Shown one piece after another: positions 39,012 to 49,935 of a DNA stretch of 64,000 bases. The stretch is from Candidatus Enterovibrio escicola (GTDB taxonomy: Bacteria; Pseudomonadota; Gammaproteobacteria; Enterobacterales; Vibrionaceae). The notes below the pieces were generated by a model that did not search any database, was not told the origin of the DNA, and was given only the letters and a program-made list of their open reading frames with translations. The stretch covers positions 1-64,000 of the forward strand of contig NZ_NBYY01000003.1 in NCBI RefSeq assembly GCF_002464935.1, written 5' to 3'. A program made the position numbers and the translations under genes. Within the stretch, counting starts at the first letter, position 1. Each line of letters starts with the position of its first letter.

Positions 39012-39067
39012 GGGAGTGTACTTTAGTCTGGCTGATTCTTAGCTAGGTTGTGCATTTCACCTGACGG
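39012..39067. repeat. Three-copy 55-bp repeat, copy 3
   Basis: GGGAGTGTACTTTAGTCTGG to CACCTGACGG, about 35 bp upstream of the IS30 relic start. Compare 1596 and 21629. Confidence 0.55.
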
Positions 39068-39091
39068 TGAGCGTGTCAGATATTTAAACCT

Positions 39092-39115
39092 ACATCTTTA
39101 AGTTATTTTGGTATA
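39092..39115. repeat. TATACC/CTTGAAG-type repeat end
   Basis: TCTTTAAGTTATTTTGGTAT matches the ends at 37279 and 51396. Only one end is seen. Confidence 0.5.
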
Positions 39116-39250
39116 GTTGCAGAAAGTTTTTTCCATGAAGTACAAGGGTTCAATACTTTAGGTTTACCAAAATCACTCAGTATCTTCTTCCTTCATTACG
39201 GAAGAGTAGAACTATTGGTAGTGTTCTCCTATCTCGTAGCCATACCAACA

Positions 39251-40618
39251 TTAGAAAACTTCTTCTACGTCCACGATTTTTGAACGATTCACTGTAATTT
39301 TCCAACGCTGTAGGGTAACTATGCCATTGGGCGATTTTTGCTTGGCAATCAAATTAAACTGATGACGTTTATCTATCGATTCACGTACAACTTTCCCGTC
39401 ATTCAGAGAATAAAATCGTTCTTTTCCTCGTGCCATTAACCGAGAAAATGGACGAAAATCTATTCGCAAAACTTCGCGTGTCATGTCATAACCACTAAGA
39501 AACTTGGTAGTTGACATTTGTGTGATCATCTTCATGCGCACCACGAATTCTTCTCGCTGGCGCAACTTTCCTTTACGCTTCTTACGAACCTCATCCGGCA
39601 ATTTATCAAATGGAATGTAATCTAACCATTCCAACTGACTACCAATCCGTTGCCCAGATGTTGGATCGGTAAACAATTTGCGCCATTTAGGACGTCCTCG
39701 ACGAATCCAACGCCAAAGTACATCTCGAAGATCATCTTTGAAGATCTCACGCAATGCATAAGTTCCTGCCATCGCGAGGATAAATGAAAGGGTAATTTCT
39801 CCTAGGAAGTCACGCATATGAATGAGTGCTACCGTAACCACGATCATCACCAACCCTGTTGCCGTACCTTTCGTAACTTTATTTAGTGTTTGTCCTAGAA
39901 CTAGGTCACGTTGTCTAATGGTTACTGGGTACTCAATCAAGCGTCTGGCAAGACGCATTTTGTTAACCATCCGTGTCGAATCGACCTGTGCTTTCTCAGA
40001 GTTATAGTTTCGTTCGATGCGGTACGCAGCTTCAGATTTACAAAAGGCGATCAGTTGTTCGTTAATCGGTTTAAATACTGCACTCCTAGGCATGTGTGAA
40101 ACCAATGATAAAAAGCGTTGTTCTGTCAACCAAGATAGGTAGTTATCAATGTTATTATAATACTTGAATAAGCTCTCTTCTTTCGGCACATAGCGACGCA
40201 ACCGACGCAGGATTTCAACCGCCATGTCCGTGATGAACTCCAACTGCTCAACTGCTTCTTCTTCTTTAACATCAGCGACCGTATCAAAAAATCGGTGTGT
40301 CGTTTTTTCAAGTGATAAAGCGTATTGGTAAGCGTACAAGCTCAAACTGACGCGATATTTATCAGATGGTAATTTATCTCGGCTAGCTAAACGAGAGTGT
40401 ACCAGCGGTAGATGGTTTTCTGATGTAAAATAGGTACGCGTATTTGCAAGGACATTATTATAAAACTCGTCCTCATTTAACACTTTCTTGGAAAAAGGTA
40501 GTTCTCCTGGAATAAAAAGATAGAATTCAATATCTTGTTTTTTTATCTCTTCATTAACTATTGCAATTCGTGCAGTCAATCCCTCATATTTTTCTACAGA
40601 GATCAATGTGTACTCCAA
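39251..40618 (-). CDS. Conserved membrane protein of unknown function
   Basis: 455 residues, clean frame, ATG start. I do not recognise a named family, though the look is that of a conserved Vibrionaceae protein. Residues 1-245 are soluble and helical, with basic runs (EILRRLRRYV near 135; RMVNKMRLARRLIEYP near 220). Two hydrophobic segments at about 253-272 (GLVMIVVTVALIHM) and 276-292 (LSFILAMAGTYA) form a hairpin. The C-terminal third (300-455) is basic and rich in Arg and Lys, with WRWIRRGRPKW and a beta-rich end. A signal peptide is absent. It could be an inner-membrane protein with both large domains in the cytoplasm. Retention in a shrinking genome suggests use. Confidence 0.7.
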   Translation of the reverse strand: MEYTLISVEKYEGLTARIAIVNEEIKKQDIEFYLFIPGELPFSKKVLNEDEFYNNVLANTRTYFTSENHLPLVHSRLASRDKLPSDKYRVSLSLYAYQYALSLEKTTHRFFDTVADVKEEEAVEQLEFITDMAVEILRRLRRYVPKEESLFKYYNNIDNYLSWLTEQRFLSLVSHMPRSAVFKPINEQLIAFCKSEAAYRIERNYNSEKAQVDSTRMVNKMRLARRLIEYPVTIRQRDLVLGQTLNKVTKGTATGLVMIVVTVALIHMRDFLGEITLSFILAMAGTYALREIFKDDLRDVLWRWIRRGRPKWRKLFTDPTSGQRIGSQLEWLDYIPFDKLPDEVRKKRKGKLRQREEFVVRMKMITQMSTTKFLSGYDMTREVLRIDFRPFSRLMARGKERFYSLNDGKVVRESIDKRHQFNLIAKQKSPNGIVTLQRWKITVNRSKIVDVEEVF

Positions 40619-40951
40619 ACATTCATTATCTCACTGAGATCCACACATCCACATTAAGCCTTATATTGTAGCGAATTTATCAAGTCAGATTGAAATAAAA
40701 ATGTTATTATAGAACAGGCATAACAGACTATAGTGAGTCAGATAATAGGAGAATTTAGCTCTTACACATATACACATGTTTGCTATGAATGAACAGAAGA
40801 ACTTGTACCAATAGTAGTTTATTTATTCAATAAATTGAATGGTTCGTCAGTATGACTTGTAGCCCAGTTATTTATTATTGCAGATATCCTGTGTTCTAAC
40901 AGAATTTGTAACCATGAAAAAATCTATTCTCTAGATAGAAACCAACTTATT
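40619..40951. other. Intergenic, no gene seen
   Basis: AT-rich. Nothing convincing; probably contains the promoter of the 455-residue gene. Confidence 0.3.
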
Positions 40952-41193
40952 AACCTGAGTTACGCATAAGAAATGAACTAAATTTCCAAGTCGTGATCTG
41001 ATCGTTTAAAAAACTATAGACTGCATAAGGACTTCGACATGAATAAGTTAGACGCTGTTTTTACCGATATCGCCGATTCTGTCAGGTTTTCTTTTGTTCT
41101 TCTTTGATTCACGATCAAGTTAGATCTACTGGTATTGTGTTTGTTGATTCAACCAAACTACAGATCTGTCACAATGTACGTATTCCAAGGCAT
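40952..41193 (+). mobile_element. IS982 5' end plus internal scrap
   Basis: AACCTGAGTTACGCATAAG through NKLDAVFTDIADSVRF, then a jump to the block coding VFVDSTKLQICHNVRI. About 400 bp are deleted between, and the rest is replaced by IS6 near 41194. Confidence 0.7.
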
Positions 41194-42007
41194 TGACGAG
41201 TTTGATAGGGTATTTCACATGTTGAAAATGCTCCTACATTTCTAGGTGGCATTAACTCAATGGCATTGATGTCAACAAAAAGCAATATTCGGACACACTG
41301 ATCCTTCGAGCTGTCCGCTACTACGTTTCCTATCAGCCTAGCTACTGGGACATCGAGGCAATATTTAAAGAACTGGGACTGGGCAGGGATCACGTAATCC
41401 TCCACCACTAGGTTTTGGAATATGCACCTCAACGGGAACTGACTTTTAAGAAAAATAAATGTGCTTTAGTGACGTCCATAGCGAATAGATAAGACCTACG
41501 TGAAAATCAATGGAGTATGGTATTTCCTTTATCGCGCTGTCGATAAGCACAGTAGCATTATAGATTTCTATCTCTCTGAAACCCGCGGTGAGTCTATTAC
41601 CATGGCTTTTTTCGATAAGTTTATCGGCTTGTATAGCCTCTCTGTAAAAGGGTTATAGACAAGAGCAGTGCCAATGTACTAGCGCTGTTTAACCCTACAC
41701 TGTGTCATCTGGTTTTCGGCGTTGGCAGGGATGATAATAGAGGCAATCGAGCTGAAATAGCTGAACAACATCGTGGCGCAGAGCCAGCTTCCTCTGAAGC
41801 TGGAAGATGCGCCAGTACCTAGGATGGAAATTTGTTGACGATACCAAGACTATGATAGCTGGTGTTGAGCTGTGGCAGATGCTCAGGAAATATCAGATGG
41901 AAGAGGCGGAAAACATGCCTGTCTAGGAGCAGTCTTATTGACTGGCAAAATAAGTGTGTCCGGAGAAAGTTGATCCCTGCCTCTTTTCAAACTTTGCGAC
42001 AAAACCA
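41194..42007 (+). mobile_element. IS6-family element, dead
   Basis: Pieces in order: DTLILRAVRYYVSYQPSY, WDIEAIFKELGLGRDHV, KTYVKINGVWYFLYRAVDKH with the first catalytic Asp region, IIDFYLSETRGES, then AGVELWQMLRKYQMEEAENM near the end. IS6 enzymes are DDE transposases. The right terminal repeat (CTTTTCAAACTTTGCGACAA) matches the family's GGTTxTGTxGCAAAGTT end; the left end is missing. Stops occur in most blocks. Confidence 0.75.
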
Positions 42008-42277
42008 TTTATTTCACCGTTCAGGAATAAGTAAGTTTTCTTACCTGTAATCCGATGCTACCACGGCTATGATTTACTTCTAAAATATTTCTTTTTATGT
42101 GGGATGTTTAACAGTCCGGAAGAACCCCTCAGTAAACAGATTCAGTCCGGAGGATAATCATTACTTTTTCCTAGATAAAAAACTGATGAACTCTTACATG
42201 CGGCTAGATCTTAATCTCATTAGGAATAAAGACTGCTTATTAGAGAGAAGGGTTTATAAATCATCTTTTACGCTAAA

Positions 42278-43114
42278 TTACTCATCATCATAGATGGTAG
42301 GGATAGGTTGGCGTTTGTGTTGTGTTGCGTTGTAGATGGTAATCAATCGCCCAGAGACTATCTCTTCAACAGGTATGCCTTCAAGAAAATCATCGATTTG
42401 ATCGTAAGTTAGTTGTAGAGCATCTTCATCAGATTTTTGAGATGTAAGTTCTTCCAAATCGGCAGTTGGGGTTTTAACAACTAATATGTCTGGTACACCT
42501 AAATGCACAGCAAGTTGACGAACTTGACGTTTGTTTAAACCAAATAGCGGAGCTAAATCGCAGGCTCCGTCACCAAACTTGGTGTAGAAACCCGTAATAT
42601 TTTCTGCAGAATGATCTGTACCTAGGACCAAACCATCGACAAGACCTGCGATTTCATACTGCACAATCATGCGATAGCGTGCTTTCACGTTGCCTTTAAC
42701 AAAATCAATTTTTAATGTGTTTGGTAACAACAGTTTTGTATTCAATAAAGAGGACATTACAGATGAATGAAGACTGTCAACGCCGTCTTTAATATCAACG
42801 TTGATCGAATGTGTTGGGGTTATAAAATTTAAGGCCATCTGGGCTTCATCTTCATCTTGCTGTATGCCGTATGGTAGGCGAATAGCAATGAACTGATAAT
42901 CAGCAGTATCCGTCTCTTGATTTAGTTGTTCTACGGCCAGCTGAGCAAGTCGACCACATGTTGATGAATCAATGCCACCGCTGATTCCTAGGACTAAAGA
43001 TTTGGTTCGAGAATCTTGTAGACGCTTTTTTATGAAGTTAACGCGACGTATAACTTCAAATTTTGGATCGATGGATGGGAGTACTCGCATTTCTGCGCGG
43101 ATAGCATGTTCCAT
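42278..43114 (-). CDS. nadE: NH3-dependent NAD+ synthetase
   Basis: 278 residues against 275 in E. coli. The PP-loop SGGIDSST (45-52) binds the ATP pyrophosphate. [53 protein letters not shown] and [17 protein letters not shown] follow in the family order. Converts deamido-NAD to NAD using ammonia, the last step of NAD synthesis. GAGGAT sits about 9 bases upstream of the ATG. Single gene. Essential in most bacteria, consistent with retention. Confidence 0.96.
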   Translation of the reverse strand: MEHAIRAEMRVLPSIDPKFEVIRRVNFIKKRLQDSRTKSLVLGISGGIDSSTCGRLAQLAVEQLNQETDTADYQFIAIRLPYGIQQDEDEAQMALNFITPTHSINVDIKDGVDSLHSSVMSSLLNTKLLLPNTLKIDFVKGNVKARYRMIVQYEIAGLVDGLVLGTDHSAENITGFYTKFGDGACDLAPLFGLNKRQVRQLAVHLGVPDILVVKTPTADLEELTSQKSDEDALQLTYDQIDDFLEGIPVEEIVSGRLITIYNATQHKRQPIPTIYDDE

Positions 43115-43278
43115 TTCGTTAGATCCTCAAACTCGATGTGGTTGAATGATTTTACTTATTCTGCAACATCCTAAACGTAAAATCATAATAAATTGGTGTA
43201 TGACGTTCTTTAGGAATACTTTATATATATCCCCGTAATCATTCAAGATCATTCCTTTTCAATAAAATGAGGAGAAGC

Positions 43279-43297
43279 TCACTCTCTACGAGAGTGA
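43279..43297. repeat. Perfect hairpin upstream of nadE
   Basis: TCACTCTC, loop TAC, GAGAGTGA. No T-run, so not a clear terminator; may be an end of a lost element or an operator-like site. Confidence 0.4.
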
Positions 43298-43344
43298 CAG
43301 TTATATATTCAACAGATTACACTTCGTGTAGACTTCTTATTTTT

Positions 43345-43615
43345 ACAGGCTAATCATTATAGCCAGCATTGATGTTAAATGTTGTTTTTGCCAGCAAACA
43401 AGAACAGTTAAAAAGCATGATAGCGTTGTTATCATTGCTAGGCATGTTGCCGAGCCTTCCAGCTTGGATATTTAAACACGGTTTGTCAGGTGGAGATAAA
43501 ATAGTAAATTATTGAACTAGCTATGAATAATGTAGGTATCCTTAAACTCCTCTCTAGTGCAACAGATCAATATTAATTTGATTGTCCGGGTTTTAAAAAC
43601 TTACACCCCGCTGTA
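43345..43615 (+). mobile_element. IS1 InsA remnant
   Basis: Frames give IIASIDVKCCFCQQTRTVKK and a block matching FRVLKNLHPAV, as in the IS1 copy at 18380-19131. Cut by IS982 at 43621. Confidence 0.6.
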
Positions 43616-43620
43616 TAACG

Positions 43621-44529
43621 AACCTCAGATCTGCATAAGCGCTTTCTTATCAAACCTAATCATCTTGATGCTCGTCTTCTTTGGTTGAAATGAATAAGCG
43701 ATAAGCCCCGCCAGCAAGTTGACCATAAAGCTGATACAACTACGGTACCGAGAATGCTAGATTTAGGATATGTTTTTTTAGTTGGTTAAAAACGGTTTCA
43801 ATAATAAATCGTTGCCGGAGTATCAGGCGGTTCCAAAGTTTCATCACTTTGGGTTTCATGTTTTTTTTCACACCAGTTATCAGTATCACTCCCTTGTCTG
43901 CAAGTTCCCGCTTCAATGAACCCGAGATATAACCTTTCTCTCCGTATAAACACCCCCAAATCTCGTCAACCATTTCCGATACAGACTTTATATCATCCAC
44001 GTTAATCGTCGTCACAGTAACTGAGATAATGCCACCTTGGTGATTGATAATTAGGTGTAATTTGAAACCGTAGAACCACCCAATCGTTCCTTTTCCTCGC
44101 TTCACGGTACCTTTAAAAACCTTATATCTGAGAATGCGTAGATTGTGATAAACCTATAACTTGGACGCATCAACGAAGGCGACCCTTGTCGACCTTGTCT
44201 GACAGGTGAGTGAGGTAATAGCAGAGCAGAACCAGAACACCTTGCATGATCTTGAAGATCCTCGTGTAGTTAACTAATTTAGGAAATTTGTTGGTGAGGT
44301 AGCGACAAACAAAGTGGATGTAATAGGTTTTCAAGTCTCTATATCCTGATTGATGGAAAGCTATCACTATCGTCATCACTTTAATAACGGAGAGATGAGA
44401 AGGTTTGTTTCTTTGTGTGATGCCGGAAGAAATTAGGTGTTTTTACCATGCAGGAAGGAAATGTCTGGCAGAAGTCGTCGACATCGACGAAAACAGCGTC
44501 TAAGTTATTCATGACCAACTCCTTGTGCA
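43621..44529 (-). mobile_element. IS982, 5' end trimmed
   Basis: Begins AACCTCAGATCTGCATAAG. A long piece without stops spans KRGKGTIGWFYGFKLHLIIN, VDEIWGCLYGEKGYISGS and MKPKVMKLWNRLILRQRFII, the best preserved IS982 C-terminal half here. It ends at the start codon region (44512), and the outer 5' repeat is missing. The rnb stop lies 25 bp beyond. Confidence 0.8.
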
Positions 44530-44553
44530 TGAATAACTTAACTTCAGATCAAA

Positions 44554-46584
44554 TCATTTAGCATTATTAGGACTTATTCTATTTTTAATAGTATCCTCCA
44601 ACACATCCACTTTTTGCCTTTCAGCAGTGGTAGCAAATTTACAAGTTGGTTTACCAATGATAGAGCGAGTAGCCTCTTTTATATCGGTAAGAACAACTTC
44701 GATATGATTACCAAGTTGGAATTCTTTAATTCCATCGATCAAGACAATACCTTGCTCGCTATTAAATTCAACACGTTTTTTGTTATCGACAATCAATGTA
44801 CCTGGAATAAATACCATTGCACCATTCTCCAACAAACGAACCCGCATACCAGCACGATTAACATCTAGAATTTCAGCCTTGAAGGTTGTTTTTTCTTCAA
44901 CACAATCTTTTAGATGGCGAACGTATAACCAATCGGTAACCTGGCGTTCAGCTATACGATGATGCTTACGGTGCAAAGCTAGTTCTTCACCAATCATGTC
45001 ATCTGGTATTTTTACAGATGTTTCGCCCTTTACGATTGCTTTTAGCAAACGATGGTTAATCATATCACCATATTTCCGAAGGGGGGAGGTCCATGTCGCG
45101 TAGACATCGAGACCCATAGCGAAATGTGGTGCAGGAACATTGCTGATTTCGGTATAAGATTGGAATTTGCGAATCCGTCTATCCAAATAGCTGGTGTCTT
45201 GTACGTTCAACCAGTGATGAAGTGTGCTAAACCCTTCCAGTGTTTCTAGTATTTCTGCCGAGGTTTTTCCTCCATATTGGTTAATAAGTTCAACGACATC
45301 TACCATTTTTTCACTATTGAATCCTGTGTGGGTATTGAATACACCAAAACCAAAATGTCCGCGAAGCGTACGACCAGCGCAGATGTTTGCTGTGACCATC
45401 GCTTCTTCAACCATGCGGTTTGCAATCCGGCGGGTGTCGACATGAATAGCAATAACATCATTGTCTTCACTCAGCTCGAAACGGTAATCCGGATAGTCTG
45501 GAAAGGTTGCCGCCCTAGTCTTACGCCAATGCATCCGTGCTTTTGTTATCGCATGCAGTGCAGTCAGTTGTTCAGCAATAATCTTTGAAGGCCACCAGTT
45601 TCCACAACTGCCGTTTTCAATCAGTTCTGATACATTGTCGTAGGATAAACGGCTTTGAGATTTGATCAAAGCCGAGAAAAAATGAGCGTTATCTAAGATA
45701 TTTCCATCAGCTTCTATGGTGACACGACAGCAAAGTGCTGGTCGCACTTCATCTTCACGCAACGAACACAGATCGTCACTCAGTTTACGCGGCAACATTG
45801 GGATGTTGTGGCCAGGTAAATAGATGGTGAAACCGCGCTTCCTAGCTTGGTTATCCAATTCTGTATTTTCAGCAATGTATGCTGTTGGATCAGCAATAGC
45901 AATAGTCAGTGTGAAGGTACCATTATCATTGGCGATACTGTGCAGTGCATCATCCATATCTGTGGTGGATTCACCATCAATGGTAATGAATGGTTGTTGG
46001 GTCAAATCTGTACGAATCAAAGATTCGTCCAGCATTTCCCAATGGTTTTGAGGTTCAGGATCTTTTTTTGGCAGATCGTGCCTAGCTAGTGTTACCGACC
46101 AAGGTGCAATGCTGTCATTCGCATCAGTGATCTTTTCGCTAATTTGGCAGAAAAATCCATTTTCACCTTTAAGAGGGTGTTGAGTCAATTTGGCAACTAC
46201 CCAGTCACCTTCGGTAAGTTCTTTTGGGCTCAAGCCTCTCCTCGTTTTCGTCCGAATCGCGTCTTTAAGTTGTGGGTGATCAGGAACTACATTAAGTCTA
46301 TTATGGATCATTTTAACACGACCTATGAAGCGATCCACAGATTGTTCTAACAACTCGTTAGGTTCTGCAACTTCTTTATCTTTTTCTGTGCGAATCAATG
46401 CCACTACTTTGTCACCGTGCATCACTTTTTTCATGTACGGTGGCGGAATGAAGTAGCTGTTTTTATCAGCTGTTTCCAGAAAGCCAAAGAATTTTTCGGT
46501 GGTTTTAATCGTGCCTTCTTTTTTAGGGAGGCTTTCTTTGATTTGTTGTTTCAACTTTTCAAGTAGCGGATTATTTTGAAACAT
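44554..46584 (-). CDS. rnb: Exoribonuclease II
   Basis: 676 residues against 644 in E. coli RNase II. N-terminal cold-shock domains (about 20-180, with [20 protein letters not shown]), the RNB catalytic domain (about 190-520) with the metal-binding Asp set in [16 protein letters not shown] (Asp 203, 209, 211, 212), [20 protein letters not shown], and [18 protein letters not shown] with the catalytic Arg region, and a C-terminal S1 domain (about 590-655). It degrades single-stranded RNA 3' to 5'. The extra C-terminal 20-30 residues are charged. Alone, no operon. Frame clean. Confidence 0.96.
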   Translation of the reverse strand: MFQNNPLLEKLKQQIKESLPKKEGTIKTTEKFFGFLETADKNSYFIPPPYMKKVMHGDKVVALIRTEKDKEVAEPNELLEQSVDRFIGRVKMIHNRLNVVPDHPQLKDAIRTKTRRGLSPKELTEGDWVVAKLTQHPLKGENGFFCQISEKITDANDSIAPWSVTLARHDLPKKDPEPQNHWEMLDESLIRTDLTQQPFITIDGESTTDMDDALHSIANDNGTFTLTIAIADPTAYIAENTELDNQARKRGFTIYLPGHNIPMLPRKLSDDLCSLREDEVRPALCCRVTIEADGNILDNAHFFSALIKSQSRLSYDNVSELIENGSCGNWWPSKIIAEQLTALHAITKARMHWRKTRAATFPDYPDYRFELSEDNDVIAIHVDTRRIANRMVEEAMVTANICAGRTLRGHFGFGVFNTHTGFNSEKMVDVVELINQYGGKTSAEILETLEGFSTLHHWLNVQDTSYLDRRIRKFQSYTEISNVPAPHFAMGLDVYATWTSPLRKYGDMINHRLLKAIVKGETSVKIPDDMIGEELALHRKHHRIAERQVTDWLYVRHLKDCVEEKTTFKAEILDVNRAGMRVRLLENGAMVFIPGTLIVDNKKRVEFNSEQGIVLIDGIKEFQLGNHIEVVLTDIKEATRSIIGKPTCKFATTAERQKVDVLEDTIKNRISPNNAK

Positions 46585-46669
46585 TAGTATGGTCTCAGAA
46601 TGTGAACGGAAACACTATACTGATTTAGAGTGATAAATCCAAGGTATACAAAATGAGGAATTTCTTAAT

Positions 46670-46712
46670 TTAACCTCAAATCTGTATAACTAATCTGAGT
46701 TGTGGATAAGAA
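46670..46712. mobile_element. Two IS982 ends only
   Basis: AACCTCAAATCTGTATAA (3'-type) is followed at once by AATCTGAGTTGTGGATAAG (5'-type) and then IS5 sequence. The body is gone. Confidence 0.55.
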
Positions 46713-47600
46713 ATGAACTAATCGCAATTCCTACGATCAGATTATCATGGAGTTAAGCAGGAGGTGATGATTGGGAAGGCAACGCGAAAGATTAGCAACT
46801 GGAAATAATATAATCAAGCATTAGTAAACCGTGGCTTAATTACTTTTTGTGATAGACGACGCTGCCATTAAGGTAGGGCATTGTGCAAAATAGCACGGGT
46901 AATATTAGCCGTGAGTTTATATTTTATGATACTTAGATTGAAACGGAACTGATGGTTAAAGCTATTTTTATGCTCCCACTTTTGGCGTTAAAATACCGTG
47001 GAAATTAAGTACCGTTTACCCAGTTAAGAAACTTTCGTCCATGTTGTTATTGATGCCACAGCCCTAAAGGTATATGGCAAAGTAGAATGGAAAATGCATA
47101 AACAGGGTAAGGAAAAGCGGCGTATCTGACACAAACTTCATCTTGCGGTTGATGTATTTACTTAATTAGGTTATCGCACCGAAGTTAGCCTAATGACCTT
47201 GGGTGACAGTACGGTTTGATCTATATTGCTTAACCCATTACGATGAAAGATACATCAAGTCAGTGTTGATGGAGCTTATGATATAAGAGCACGTCACCAC
47301 GTACTGAAAAACAAAGGAATAACGCCCACTATTCCACCTCGAATCAACACGGGTTACTGAGAAAACGAACATCCTATGAAATGAAGCAGCAAAGGCATTT
47401 AAAAAGGACAAACTGACTGAGTGGAAAAAGGACAGGGTTATCACAAACGCTCATTAGCCAAAATAGCGATGTATCGCTATAAGCAGTTACTCAGTCTTAA
47501 ACTTACTCTTCGCGATTACAATACTCAAGTTAATGAATAACATAGCAAATGTGAAAGCAATTAACAAAGTTATAATAGTCAGTATGCCTGTTCACCCTCT
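46713..47600 (+). mobile_element. IS5, both ends trimmed, dead
   Basis: Begins inside the leader (ATCGCAATTCCTACGATCAG) and ends at the coding end CAGTATGCCTGTTCACC. Internal deletion removes part of the first-Asp region. Remaining debris codes SWPHVVIDATALKVYG and AYDIRARHHVLKNKG. Confidence 0.75.
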
Positions 47601-47608
47601 GTCAGGTA

Positions 47609-47730
47609 AAATTCTGATAATTTATGGCAGTATTGCTTGTTGCCTTGGAGAGAAGAGTATACTACCTTCGGTAGTTTGCTCCCTCTTCTCCGCTAGACCA
47701 TAAGTGTCGCAGTTATTATCGGAATTCAGG
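47609..47730. repeat. About 120-bp hairpin repeat, copy A
   Basis: Nearly the whole unit folds on itself: AATTCTGATAAT at the left pairs with ATTATCGGAATT at the right, GGAGAGAAGAG with CTCTTCTCC, and the tip is ACTACC-TTC-GGTAGT. A second copy lies at 52045-52163 with compensating changes. No coding capacity, and no IS family that I recognise. Confidence 0.65.
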
Positions 47731-47805
47731 CAGGCCTAATTAACCTAAACTGCGCATAAGTAATGAACTAAATGCCAAAATCGCAATCTGATCGTTTAAA
47801 ATAAA

Positions 47806-49144
47806 GGGTATGCGGATTTAGTGAGTAAAATGGGACTTTTAAAATCCCTTTCAAATTCTTTGATCAAAGTTAATATGCTCGAACCATAGTTCGTTACTAT
47901 TTGCGGTTCCGCAGCCAGATCAAACAAGCTAATGGCATCATTATAAATTGGATCTCGTTGATATAGTGGACGTTTCATCTTTGTGGAATCCTTCAGTAAA
48001 TAGCATCTTAGCCCTAAGAGCTCCAAAGCTATAACCTCGACCAGTACGGTTCATAACTCGAATGAGGTTGTTGAGACTTTCCGTATAAGCATTCGTTATT
48101 GGATGATCAAAATACGCAAAAATTTCATTGTGCCAGTTACCCATAGCTTTGATTAGCGGATCGAAATACCGCGTCATTTCAGGTGAAACCAGTCGTAGCC
48201 AAGCGTAGTAAGCTTGCTGAGCTTCATCACGCGTCTGACTGTTCCAAATGACAAAGAAAGACTCTTTAAGTTCGTAAGCTTCTCCCATTTCGGGATAGTT
48301 AAGTATCCAGCCAGAATAACGTAAGTATTCCGCATCTGAGAGTTCGTGCTTTCGCTTTAGCAGTATAAACCTATCTTTTAGTAGTCCACGGCGCTGTTGT
48401 GGCGTAAGTTGGCTACGTATTGCTTTTCTTGCACGCTCTAACGACTTGTTAGCCATTTTGACTACGTGGAACTTATCTATGACGATAGTGGCATTCGGTA
48501 TCATGGTTTCTACCGTGTCCTTATTAAGGATGCCACATGTCCATTGCGACAAATTCAATACGCTCTCTGTCTTCACGTTTTGTAAAGTAGCGAAGTAGAG
48601 TTGATTTATTACGGTTGTCGAGCATATCAATGACTGTTTGATGCTCAATATTGGTTAACACGCATCGAGGTTTCTTGATGATATGAATTTCATCAATTCC
48701 TAACCATTTTGGCATTTCGAATTTCAGTCGTTCTTCTTCACGCTCGCAGTAATCTTGAAATATGTTACGGATTGTTTTTTCATCCACACCTATATCATCT
48801 GCAATACTTAAAAATGTACGTTTCTAGCTCTCTCGCTCGATGTATTCAATAAGCCGTTTAGTCATCCTACGTTTTTCATCTTTGCGCGATACAAGCTCGT
48901 AGAATGTCTTATTACAACTTTGGCACTTAAAACGTTTACGATTTAGGTGGATGCCGACACGCTTGCCGTGCATGGGTATATCCATGAGAATTTCGGTTCT
49001 TTTCCCAAAACCAACGAGATCAGATGTGTAGCAGTGGATGCAAAATGAAGGCGGGCATTTTAGTTCAGCGTAAACCTGATAATCATACTCAGATTCATGA
49101 ACCTGACTAACATTGTAGTCAGGCCAATTCAAAATATTTGTCAT
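47806..49144 (-). pseudogene. ISL3-family transposase, broken
   Basis: ATG at 49144. N-terminal zinc finger (CPPSFCIHCYTSDLVGFG, then CQSCNKTF), helix-turn-helix (RRMTKRLIEYIERES), core with WLGIDEIHIIKKPRCVLTNI, TIVIDKFHVVKMANKSLERA, then ITNAYTESLNNLIRVMNRTG and RGYSFGALRAKMLF. Defects: an in-frame TAG at about 48824 where a Trp is expected (ERES-stop-KRTF), one extra A near 48533 (after AMDMWHP), and a shift near 48005. The first DDE Asp (GIDE) and second (VIDKFH) are kept. The last frame reads through the terminal repeat. Confidence 0.85.
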
Positions 49145-49177
49145 AGTCAAAAAGAAAGGAGCCGAAGCCCCTTGTTG

Positions 49178-49935
49178 TCACTCCACTTCTACTACATCAT
49201 CAATGCTAGCCTCAGCGTACAACTCTTTGGATAGCCATCGGTGGCCAAAAAATTCTTTAACCTCTTCCCGCATTTCACAGACCTTGCCGCTAAAACGGTC
49301 ACGCTCATCTTGCCTTCTAGTGCGACCAACTTGATGACAGATGAATTTTCCGCCTTTGGTCTTGTAAAGAGATAACTCTGTCCAACGACCAGTTTAACCG
49401 TTATAACTACTACCAATAGATTAATTATCAGAACTAGCCGCATTTGCTACCAGTTCACCAGTAAAGCGAACGTTTGGCGCGTTATCAATATCAAGTGTAA
49501 ATGTTTCCATGTCAGAGTCCTCGTCTACGTCAATTATTTGCTCTATCTCAAGTACGCTGTAATTAATGCTGCTGAAATCAGAATCCAGATAGTCAGCCAA
49601 TTCGTGTGCATTCAGCTCGTCACCCTCTTCATCAACAACCGTAACGCTTTCTACAGACCAAACATCATCCTGTCCCTCGTGGTTCCTGTAGACAGAGAGT
49701 CGCATTCGTCGTAGTTAAAGCCTTCGGTGTAAGTAATTTTGATACCATCTAAGGTTGAGGTTTTAGAAGCCAAACCAAAAACGTGAGGAATATCGTTCAG
49801 ATCAAAAGATTCGTTTTCTTCGTTCCACTCTTCAACCTGACAATCAAGACGCTCTGAAACTTCGCAATCTTGTTCTCGCTGCCAGTCGTTGCGAGCTACC
49901 AGAGTTTCAAATTCAGCAATAGAGATAGTTTTCAT
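49178..49935 (-). pseudogene. Passenger gene of the ISL3 element, unknown family
   Basis: ATG at 49935. One frame starts MKTISIAEFETLVARNDWQR and is very acidic (SERLDCQVEEWNEENESFD). Near 49705 a frameshift moves it to SVYRNHEGQDDVWSVESVTV, then HELADYLDSDFSSINYSVLE. The same frame continues past two TAA codons (49421-49423 and 49394-49396, probably former CAA) into TGRWTELSLYKTKGGKFICH and GHRWLSKELYAEASIDD, ending TGA at 49178. So one protein of about 250 residues broke by one shift and two nonsense changes. From memory, similar proteins sit on Vibrio plasmids; I cannot name the family. It lies 33 bp upstream of the transposase start, as an operon. Confidence 0.65.

Noticed and set aside
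43279-43297. Terminator upstream of nadE
   Set aside because: Stem is perfect but has no T-run on either strand and no gene ends beside it.
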